From the NCBI RefSeq assembly GCF_037975245.1, contig NC_092576.1:35678611-35742610 (forward strand): a stretch of 64,000 nt of DNA. The letters run 5' to 3'. Positions within the stretch are counted from its first letter, which is position 1, and every line of letters begins with the position of its first letter. Shown here piece by piece: positions 1 through 9,759 of the stretch. The notes under the pieces are model-generated. The model searched no databases. It was not told the origin of the DNA and saw only the letters and a list, made by a program, of their open reading frames with translations. The DNA comes from Apostichopus japonicus. Lineage: Eukaryota; Echinodermata; Holothuroidea; Aspidochirotida; Stichopodidae. The position numbers and the translations under genes are program-made.

Positions 1-928
1 GCTGGTTCGAACCCCGGTGATGACGTCTTTTGCCGATCTTTTACAGCGGGTGCCTACATGTTAAGCTGTAAGTATTAGTTAATCGGCCTAATATCTCAGT
101 CCATACATTGGCGCGATGGCTTGGCGCACTGTACGAGCTGATGAGCGAGACTCTCTTTTGCATCGCTGGTTCGAACCCCGGTGATGACGTCTTTTGCCGA
201 TCTTTTACAGCGGGTGCCTACATGTTCAGCTGTAAGTATTAGTTAATCGGCCTAATATCTCTGTCCATACAGTGGCGCGATGGCTTGGCGCACTGTACGA
301 GCTGATGAGCGAGACTCTCTTTTGCATCGCTGGTTCGAACCCCGGTGATGACGTCTTTTGCCGATCTTTTACAGCGGGTGCCTACATGTTAAGCTGTAAG
401 TATTAGTTAATCGGCCTAATATCTCAGTCCATACAGTGGCGCGATGGCTTGGCGCACTGTACGAGCTGATGAGCGAGACTCTCTTTTGCATCGCTGGTTC
501 GAACCCCGGTGATGACGTCTTTTGCCGATCTTTTACAGCGGGTGCCTACATGTTAAGCTGTAAGTATTAGTTAATCGGCCTAATATCTCAGTCCATACAT
601 TGGCGCGATGGCTTGGCGCACTGTACGAGCTGATGAGCGAGACTCTCTTTTGCATCGCTGGTTCGAACCCCGGTGATGACGTCTTTTGCCGATCTTTTAC
701 AGCGGGTGCCTACATGTTAAGCTGTAAGTATTAGTTAATCGGCCTAATATCTCAGTCCATACATTGGCGCGATGGCTTGGCGCACTGTACGAGCTGATGA
801 GCGAGACTCTCTTTTGCATCGCTGGTTCGAACCCCGGTGATGACGTCTTTTGCCGATCTTTTACAGCGGGTGCCTACATGTTAAGCTGTAAGTATTAGTT
901 AATCGGCCTAATATCTCAGTCCATACAG

Positions 929-939
929 TGGCGCGATGG
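929..939 (+). promoter_or_regulatory. A-box-like Pol III element (representative copy)
   Basis: TGGCGCGATGG matches most of the tRNA A-box consensus TRGCNNAGYNGG. The main deviation is G in place of the conserved A after the two variable bases. It recurs every 164-165 bp, with common variants TGACGCG and TGGCGCGATGT. Confidence 0.6.
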
Positions 940-987
940 CTTGGCGCACTGTACGAGCTGATGAGCGAGACTCTCTTTTGCATCGCT

Positions 988-998
988 GGTTCGAACCC
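988..998 (+). promoter_or_regulatory. B-box Pol III element (representative copy)
   Basis: GGTTCGAACCC is a perfect match to the B-box core GGTTCGANNCC bound by TFIIIC. It is preserved in nearly every monomer. The visible exceptions are isolated: TTCTAAC near 7058 and 8537, TTCAAAC near 12474, 16247, 16903 and 18543, and loss of one G near 62768. Confidence 0.75.
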
Positions 999-1011
999 CG
1001 GTGATGACGTC

Positions 1012-1026
1012 TTTTGCCGATCTTTT
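1012..1026 (+). terminator. Candidate Pol III terminator T runs (representative copy)
   Basis: Two T4 runs (1012-1015 and 1023-1026) lie 14-28 nt past the B box. The second is T5 in many monomers of the right arm. Pol III terminates at runs of four or more T, so a transcript starting near the A box would be about 90-110 nt. An additional T4 lies between the A and B boxes (976-979) and could cause early termination. Whether any copy is transcribed is not known. Confidence 0.4.
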
Positions 1027-4000
1027 ACAGCGGGTGCCTACATGTTAAGCTGTAAGTATTAGTTAATCGGCCTAATATCTCAGTCCATACAGTGGCGCGA
1101 TGGCTTGGCGCACTGTACGAGCTGATGAGCGAGACTCTCTTTTGCATCGCTGGTTCGAACCCCGGTGATGACATCTTTTGCCGATCTTTTACAGCGGGTG
1201 CCTACATGTTAAGCTGTAAGTATTAGTTAATCGGCCTAATATCTCAGTCCATACAGTGGCGCGATGGCTTGGCGCACTGTACGAGCTGATGAGCGAGACT
1301 CTCTTTTGCATCGCTGGTTCGAACCCCGGTGATGACGTCTTTTGCCGATCTTTTACAGCGGGTGCCTACATGTTAAGCTGTAAGTATTAGTTAATCGGCC
1401 TAATATCTCAGTCCATACAGTGGCGCGATGGCTTGGAGCACTGTACGAGCTGATGAGCGAGACTCTCTTTTGCATCGCTGGTTCGAACCCCGGTGATGAC
1501 GTCTTTTGCCGATCTTTTACAGCGGGTGCCTACATGTTAAGCTGTAAGTATTAGTTAATCGGCCTAATATCTCGGTCCATACAGTGGCGCGATGGCTTGG
1601 CGCACTGTACGAGCTGATGAGCGAGACTCTCTTTTGCATCGCTGGTTCGAACCCCGGTGATGACGTCTTTTGCCGATCTTTTACAGCGGGTGCCTACATG
1701 TTAAGCTGTAAGTATTAGTTAATCGGCCTAATATCTAAGTCCATACAGTGGCGCGATGGCTTGGCGCACTGTACGAGCTGATGAGCGAGACTCTCTTTTG
1801 CATCGCTGGTTCGAACCCCGGTGATGACGTCTTTTGCCGATCTTTTACAGCGGGTGCCTACATGGGGAGCTGTAAGTATTAGTTAATCGGCCTAATATCT
1901 CAGTCCATACAGTGACGCGATGGCTTGGCGCACTGTACGAGCTGATGAGCGAGACTCTCTTTTGCATCGCTGGTTCGAACCCCGGTGATGACGTCTTTTG
2001 CCGATCTTTTACAGCGGGTGCCTACATGTTAAGCTGTAAGTATTAGTTATTCGGCCTAATATCTCAGTCCATACAGTGGCGCGATGGCTTGGCGCACTGT
2101 ACGAGCTGATGAGCGAGACTCTCTTTTGCATCGCTGGTTCGAACCCCGGTGATGACGTCTTTTGCCGATCTTTTACAGCGGGTGCCTACATGTTAAGCTG
2201 TAAGTATTAGTTAATCGGCCTAATATCTCAGTCCATACAGTGACGCGATGGCTTGGCGCACTGTACGAGCTGATGAGCGAGACTCTCTTTTGCATCGCTG
2301 GTTCGAATCCCGGTGATGACGTCTTTTGCCGATCTTTTACAGCGGGTGCCTACATGGGGAGCTGTAAGTATTAGTTAATCGGCCTAATATCTCAGTCCAT
2401 ACAGTGGCGCGATGGCTTGGCGCACTGTACGAGCTGATGAGCGAGACTCTCTTTTGCATCGCTGGTTCGAACCCCGGTGATGACCTCTTTTGCCGATCTT
2501 TTACAGCGGGTGCCTACATGTTAAGCTGTAAGTATTAGTTAATCGGCCTAATATCTCAGTCCATACATTGGCGCGATGGCTTGGCGCACTGTACGAGCTG
2601 ATGAGCGAGACTCTCTTTTGCATCGCTGGTTCGAACCCCGGTGATGACGTCTTTTGACGATCTTTTACAGCGGGTGCCTACATGTTAAGCTGTAAGTATT
2701 AGTTAATCGGCCTAATATCTCAGTCCATACAGTGGCGCGATGGCTTGGCGCACTGTACGAGCTGATGAGCGAGACTCTCTTTTGCATCGCTGGTTCGAAC
2801 CCCGGTGATGACGTCTTTTGCCGATCTTTTACAGCGGGTGCCTACATGTTAAGCTGTAAGTATTAGTTAATCGGCCTAATATCTCAGTCCATACAGTGGC
2901 GCGATGGCTTGGCGCACTGTACGAGCTGATGAGCGAGACTCTCTTTTGCATCGCTGGTTCGAACCCCGGTGATGACGTCTTTTGCCGATCTTTTACAGCG
3001 GGTGCCTACATGTTAAGCTGTAAGTATTAGTTAATCGGCCTAATATCTCAGTCCATACAGTGGCGCGATGGCTTGGCGCACTGTACGAGCTGATGAGCGA
3101 GACTCTCTTTTGCATCGCTGGTTCGAACCCCGGTGATGACATCTTTTGCCGATCTTTTACAGCGGGTGCCTACATGTTAAGCTGTAAGTATTAGTTAATC
3201 GGCCTAATATCTCAGTCCATACAGTGGCGCGATGGCTTGGCGCACTGTACGAGCTGATGAGCGAGACTCTCTTTTGCATCGCTGGTTCGAACCCCGGTGA
3301 TGACGTCTTTTGCCGATCTTTTACAGCGGGTGCCTACATGTTAAGCTGTAAGTATTAGTTAATCGGCCTAATATCTCAGTCCATACAGTGGCGCGATGGC
3401 TTGGAGCACTGTACGAGCTGATGAGCGAGACTCTTTTTTGCATCGCTGGTTCGAACCCCGGTGATGACGTCTTTTGCCGATCTTTTACAGCGGGTGCCTA
3501 CATGTTAAGCTGTAAGTATTAGTTAATCGGCCTAATATCTCGGTCCATACAGTGGCGCGATGGCTTGGCGCACTGTACGAGCTGATGAGCGAGACTCTCT
3601 TTTGCATCGCTGGTTCGAACCCCGGTGATGACGTCTTTTGCCGATCTTTTACAGCGGGTGCCTACATGTTAAGCTGTAAGTATTAGTTAATCGGCCTAAT
3701 ATCTAAGTCCATACAGTGGCGCGATGGCTTGGCGCACTGTACGAGCTGATGAGCGAGACTCTCTTTTGCATCGCTGGTTCGAACCCCGGTGATGACGTCT
3801 TTTGCCGATCTTTTACAGCGGGTGCCTACATGGGGAGCTGTAAGTATTAGTTAATCGGCCTAATATCTCAGTCCATACAGTGACGCGATGGCTTGGCGCA
3901 CTGTACGAGCTGATGAGCGAGACTCTCTTTTGCATCGCTGGTTCGAACCCCGGTGATGACGTCTTTTGCCGATCTTTTACAGCGGGTGCCTACATGTTAA

Positions 4001-7000
4001 GCTGTAAGTATTAGTTATTCGGCCTAATATCTCAGTCCATACAGTGGCGCGATGGCTTGGCGCACTGTACGAGCTGATGAGCGAGACTCTCTTTTGCATC
4101 GCTGGTTCGAACCCCGGTGATGACGTCTTTTGCCGATCTTTTACAGCGGGTGCCTACATGTTAAGCTGTAAGTATTAGTTAATCGGCCTAATATCTCAGT
4201 CCATACAGTGACGCGATGGCTTGGCGCACTGTACGAGCTGATGAGCGAGACTCTCTTTTGCATCGCTGGTTCGAATCCCGGTGATGACGTCTTTTGCCGA
4301 TCTTTTACAGCGGGTGCCTACATGGGGAGCTGTAAGTATTAGTTAATCGGCCTAATATCTCAGTCCATACAGTGGCGCGATGGCTTGGCGCACTGTACGA
4401 GCTGATGAGCGAGACTCTCTTTTGCATCGCTGGTTCGAACCCCGGTGATGACCTCTTTTGCCGATCTTTTACAGCGGGTGCCTACATGTTAAGCTGTAAG
4501 TATTAGTTAATCGGCCTAATATCTCAGTCCATACATTGGCGCGATGGCTTGGCGCACTGTACGAGCTGATGAGCGAGACTCTCTTTTGCATCGCTGGTTC
4601 GAACCCCGGTGATGACGTCTTTTGACGATCTTTTACAGCGGGTGCCTACATGTTAAGCTGTAAGTATTAGTTAATCGGCCTAATATCTCAGTCCATACAG
4701 TGGCGCGATGGCTTGGCGCACTGTACGAGCTGATGAGCGAGACTCTCTTTTGCATCGCTGGTTCGAACCCCGGTGATGACGTCTTTTGCCGATCTTTTAC
4801 AGCGGGTGCCTACATGTTAAGCTGTAAGTATTAGTTAATCGGCCTAATATCTCAGTCCATACAGTGGCGCGATGGCTTGGCGCACTGTACGAGCTGATGA
4901 GCGAGACTCTCTTTTGCATCGCTGGTTCGAACCCCGGTGATGACGTCTTTTGCCGATCTTTTACAGCGGGTGCCTACATGTTAAGCTGTAAGTATTAGTT
5001 AATCGGCCTAATATCTCAGTCCATACATTGGCGCGATGGCTTGGCGCACTGTACGAGCTGATGAGCGAGACTCTCTTTTGCATCGCTGGTTCGAACCCCG
5101 GTGATGACGTCTTTTGCCGATCTTTTACAGCGGGTGCCTACATGTTAAGCTGTAAGTATTAGTTAATCGGCCTAATATCTCAGTCCATACATTGGCGCGA
5201 TGGCTTGGCGCACTGTACGAGCTGATGAGCGAGACTCTCTTTTGCATCGCTGGTTCGAACCCCGGTGATGACGTCTTTTGCCGATCTTTTACAGCGGGTG
5301 CCTACATGTTAAGCTGTAAGTATTAGTTAATCGGCCTAATATCTCAGTCCATACATTGGCGCGATGGCTTGGCGCACTGTACGAGCTGATGAGCGAGACT
5401 CTCTTTTGCATCGCTGGTTCGAACCCCGGTGATGACGTCTTTTGCCGATCTTTTACAGCGGGTGCCTACATGTTAAGCTGTAAGTATTAGTTAATCGGCC
5501 TAATATCTCAGTCCATACATTGGCGCGATGGCTTGGCGCACTGTACGAGCTGATGAGCGAGACTCTCTTTTGCATCGCTGGTTCGAACCCCGGTGATGAC
5601 GTCTTTTGCCGATCTTTTACAGCGGGTGCCTACATGTTAAGCTGTAAGTATTAGTTAATCGGCCTAATATCTCAGTCCATACAGTGGCGCGATGGCTTGG
5701 CGCACTGTACGAGCTGATGAGCGAGACTCTCTTTTGCATCGCTGGTTCGAACCCCGGTGATGACGTCTTTTGCCGGTCTTTTACAGCGGGTGCCTACATG
5801 GGGAGCTGTAAGTATTAGTTAATCGGCCTAATATCTCAGTCCATACAGTGGCGCGATGGCTTGGCGCACTGTACGAGCTGATGAGCGAGACTCTCTTTTG
5901 CATCGCTGGTTCGAACCCCGGTGATGACGTCTTTTGCCGATCTTTTACAGCGGGTGCCTACATGTTAAGCTGTAAGTATTAGTTAATCGGCCTAATATCT
6001 CAGTCCATACAGTGGCGCGATGGCTTGGCGCACTGTACGAGCTGATGAGCGAGACTCTCTTTTGCATCGCTGGTTCGAACCCCGGTGATGACGTCTTTTG
6101 CCGATCTTTTACAGCGGGTGCCTACATGGTAAGCTGTAAGTATTAGTTAATCGGCCTAATATCTCAGTCCATACAGTGGCGCGATGGCTTGGCGCACTGT
6201 ACGAGCTGATGAGCGAGACTCTCTTTTGCATCGCTGGTTCGAACCCCGGTGATGACGTCTTTTGCCGATCTTTTACAGCGGGTGCCTACATGTTAAGCTG
6301 TAAGTATTAGTTAATCGGCCTAATATCTCAGTCCATACATTGGCGCGATGGCTTGGCGCACTGTACGAGCTGATGAGCGAGACTCTCTTTTGCATCGCTG
6401 GTTCGAACCCCGGTGATGACGTCTTTTGCCGATCTTTTACAGCGGGTGCCTACATGTTAAGCTGTAAGTATTAGTTAATCGGCCTAATATCTCAGTCCAT
6501 ACAGTGGCGCGATGGCTTGGCGCACTGTACGAGCTGATGAGCGAGACTCTCTTTTGCATCGCTGGTTCGAACCCCGGTGATGACGTCTTTTGCCGATCTT
6601 TTACAGCGGGTGCCTACATGTTAAGCTGTAAGTATTAGTTAATCGGCCTAATATCTCAGTCCATACAGTGGCGCGATGGCTTGGCGCACTGTACGAGCTG
6701 ATGAGCGAGACTCTCTTTTGCATCGCTGGTTCGAACCCCGGTGATGACGTCTTTTGCCGATCTTTTACAGCGGGTGCCTACATGTTAAGCTGTAAGTATT
6801 AGTTAATCGGCCTAATATCTCAGTCCATACAGTGGCGCGATGGCTTGGCGCACTGTACGAGCTGATGAGCGAGACTCTCTTTTGCATCGCTGGTTCGAAC
6901 CCCGGTGATGACGTCTTTTGCCGATCTTTTACAGCGGGTGCCTACATGTTAAGCTGTAAGTATTAGTTAATCGGCCTAATATCTCAGTCCATACAGTGGC

Positions 7001-7049
7001 GCGATGGCTTGGCGCACTGTACGAGCTGATGAGCGAGACTCTCTTTTGC

Positions 7050-7120
7050 ATCGCTGGTTCTAACCCCGATGATGGCGTCTTTTGCCGTTCTTTTACAGCG
7101 GTTGCCTATATGGGAAGCTG
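7050..7120 (+). repeat. Diverged monomer with damaged B box
   Basis: This copy carries a cluster of changes absent from its neighbours: TTCTAAC in the B box, GATGGCG for GATGACG, CCGTTC for CCGATC, and GCGGTTGCCTATATGGGAAGC downstream. The downstream part recurs near 23174 and 27771, so part of this variant was spread by later rearrangement. Confidence 0.75.
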
Positions 7121-7399
7121 TAAGTATTAGTTAATCGGCCTAATATCTCAGTCCATACAGTGGCGCGATGGCTTGGCGCACTGTACGAGCTGATGAGCGA
7201 GACTCTCTTTTGCATCGCTGGTTCGAATCCCGGTGATGACGTCTTTTGCCGATCTTTTACAGCGGGTGCCTACATGGGGAGCTGTAAGTATTAGTTAATC
7301 GGCCTAATATCTCAGTCCATACAGTGGCGCGATGGCTTGGCGCACTGTACGAGCTGATGAGCGAGACTCTCTTTTGCATCGCTGGTTCGAACCCCGGTG

Positions 7400-7910
7400 A
7401 TGACGTCTTTTGCCGATCTTTTTACAGCGGGTGCCTACATGGGGAGCTGTAAGTATTAGTTAATCGGCCTAATATCTCAGTCCATACAGTGGCGCGATGG
7501 CTTGGCACACTGTACGAGCTGATGAGCGAGACTCTCTTTTGCATCGCTGGTTCGAACCCCGGTGATGACGTCTTTTGCCGATCTTTTTACAGCGGGTGCC
7601 TACATGGGGAGCTGTAAGTATTAGTTAATCGGCCTAATATCTCAGTCCATACAGTGGCGCGATGGCTTGGCACACTGTACGAGCTGATGAGCGAGACTCT
7701 TTTTTGCATCGCTGGTTCGAACCCCGGTGATGACGTCTTTTGCCGATCTTTTTACAGCGGGTGCCTACATGGGGAGCTGTAAGTATTAGTTAATCGGCCT
7801 AATATCTCAGTCCATACAGTGGCGCGATGGCTTGGCACACTGTACGAGCTGATGAGCGAGACTCTCTTTTGCATCGCTGGTTCGAACCCCGGTGATGACG
7901 TCTTTTGCCG
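7400..7910 (+). repeat. Local tandem amplification of a 165-bp monomer variant
   Basis: Three consecutive copies share GGCACACTG (7504, 7669, 7834; spacing 165 bp each), together with T5 before ACAG and CATGGGGAGC. This is a recent single-monomer expansion inside the array. The middle copy has an additional T in the CTCTTTTTTG segment. Confidence 0.8.
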
Positions 7911-9759
7911 ATCTTTTACAGCGGGTGCCTACATGGGAAGCTGTAAGTATTAGTTAATCGGCCTAATATCTCAGTCCATACAGTGGCGCGATGGCTTGGC
8001 GCACTGTACGAGCTGATGAGCGAGACTCTCTTTTGCATCGCTGGTTCGAACCCCGGTGATGACATCTTTTGCCGATCTTTTACAGCGGGTGCCTACATGG
8101 GGAGCTGTAAGTATTAGTTAATCGGCCTAATATCTCAGTCCATACAGTGGCGCGATGGCTTGGCGCACTGTACGAGCTGATGAGCGAGACTCTCTTTTGC
8201 ATCGCTGGTTCGAACCCCGGTGATGACATCTTTTGCCGATCTTTTACAGCGGGTGCCTACATGGGGAGCTGTAAGTATTAGTTAATCGGCCTAATATCTC
8301 AGTCCATACAGTGGCGCGATGGCTTGGCGCACTGTACGAGCTGATGAGCGAGACTCTCTTTTGCATCGCTGGTTCGAACCCCGGTGATGACGTCTTTTGC
8401 CGATCTTTTACAGCGGGTGCCTACATGTTAAGCTGTAAGTATTAGTTAATCGGCCTAATATCTCAGTCCTTACAGTGGCGCGATGGCTTGGCGCACTGTA
8501 CAAGCTGATGAGCGAGACTCTCTTTTGCATCGCTGGTTCTAACCCCGGTGATGACGTCTTTTGCCGATCTTTTACAGCGGGTGCCTACATGTTAAGCTGT
8601 AAGTATTAGTTAATCGGCCTAATATCTCAGTCCATACAGTGGCGCGATGGCTTGGCGCACTGTACGAGCTGATGAGCGAGACTCTCTTTTGCATCGCTGG
8701 TTCGAACCCCGGTGATGACGTCTTTTGCCGATCTTTTACAGGGGGTGCCTACATGTTAAGCTGTAAGTATTAGTTAATCGGTCTAATATCTCAGTCCATA
8801 CAGTGGCGCGATGGCTTGGCGCACTGTACGAGCTGATGAGCGAGACTCTCTTTTGCATCGCTGGTTCGAACCCCGGTGATGACATCTTTTGCCGATCTTT
8901 TACAGGGGGTGCCTACATGTTAAGCTGTATGTATTAGTTAATCGGCCTAATATCTCAGTCCATACAGTGGCGCGATGGCTTGGCGCACTGTACGAGCTGA
9001 TGAGCGAGACTCTCTTTTGCATCGCTGGTTCGAACCCCGGTGATGACGTCTTTTGCCGTTCTTTTACAGCGGGTGCCTACATGTTAAGCTGTAAGTATTA
9101 GTTAATCGGCCTAATATTTCAGTCCTTACAGTGGCCCGATGGCTTGGCGCACTGTACGAGCTGATGAGCGAGACTCTCTTTTGCATCGCTGGTTCGAACC
9201 CCGGTGATGACGTCTTTTGCCGATCTTTTACAGCGGGTGCCTACATGTTAAGCTGTAAGTATTAGTTAATCGGCCTAATATCTCAGTCCATACAGTGGCG
9301 CGATGGCTTGGCGCACTGTACGAGCTGATGAGCGAGACTCTCTTTTGCATCGCTGGTTCGAACCCCGGTGATGACGTCTTTTGCCGATCTTTTACAGCGG
9401 GTGCCTACATGTTAAGCTGTAAGTATTAGTTATTCGGTCTAATATGTCAGTCCATACAGTGGCGCGATGGCTTGGCGCACTGTACGAGCTGATGAGCGAG
9501 ACTCTCTTTTGCATCGCTGGTTCGAATCCCGGTGATGACGTCTTTTGCCGATCTTTTACAGCGGGTGCCTACATGTTAAGCTGTAAGTATTAGTTAATCG
9601 GCCTAATATCTCAGTCCATACAGTGGCGCGATGGCTTGGCGCACTGTACGAGCTGATGAGCGAGGCTCTCTTTTGCATCGCTGGTTCGAACCCCGGTGAT
9701 GACGTCTTTTGCCGATCTTTTACAGCGGGTGCCTACATGTTAAGCTGTAAGTATTAGTT

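Larger units (their letters stand above)
929..998 (+). other. tRNA-like (Pol III promoter-bearing) module of the monomer, representative copy
   Basis: The TGGCGCGATGG block is followed by a D-arm-like fold: GCGC (931-934), a 9-nt loop with GG, and GCGC (944-947). The T-loop-like GGTTCGAACC follows at 988. The head CAGTGGCGC-ATGG strongly recalls the 5' half of eukaryotic tRNA-Arg genes of the NCG type, with G for A at the position that is normally A14; this comparison is from memory. An acceptor stem and a regular 5-bp anticodon stem cannot be drawn, and the T stem is imperfect, so this is a tRNA relic or SINE head and not a functional tRNA. The A-to-B spacing of 59 nt is longer than in a standard tRNA and fits a class II tRNA or a tRNA-derived SINE. 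Confidence 0.75.
919..1082 (+). repeat. Representative 164-bp consensus monomer
   Basis: This copy is close to the majority sequence and serves as the reference for internal motifs. In order it holds: hairpin 1 with the A box (924-953), hairpin 2 (960-984), the B box (988-998), a CRE-like TGACGTC (1004-1010), two T4 runs (1012-1015 and 1023-1026), a splice-acceptor-like TTTTACAG ending at 1030, a 21-nt segment (1031-1051), a splice-donor-like GTAAGT (1052-1057), and an AT-rich hairpin (1057-1077). The next copy starts at 1083. Confidence 0.9.
930..4866 (+). repeat. 12-monomer higher-order repeat, two copies (1968 bp)
   Basis: Private variants recur at exactly 1968 bp (12 x 164): ACATC at 1171 and 3139, TTGGAGCA at 1433 and 3401, CGGTCC at 1573 and 3541, CCTCTTT at 2484 and 4452, and TTTTGACGA near 2656 and 4624. 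The block edges are approximate because flanking monomers carry few diagnostic variants. The two copies differ at rare sites, for example a T-for-G in CATACATTGG. Confidence 0.85.

Noticed and set aside
957-974. Hammerhead-ribozyme-like core (CTGATGAG followed by CGAGAC)
   Set aside because: tRNA-derived satellites with hammerheads exist, so this was examined. Here there is no stem II between the two core parts, the second part is CGAGAC and not CGAAAC, and no suitable cleavage-site stem is present.
980-998. CENP-B-box-like motif on the minus strand over the B box
   Set aside because: TTCGNNNNA matches, but the required CGGG part does not. The match is explained by the B box itself.
929-1010. 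Functional tRNA genes in each monomer
   Set aside because: No acceptor stem, no regular anticodon stem and only a partial T stem can be formed, so a working tRNA is unlikely.
1004-1011. CRE-like site TGACGTCT in each monomer
   Set aside because: Seven of eight bases match the CRE, but the site is short and lies directly after the B box. Nothing else suggests Pol II regulation, so no feature is claimed.
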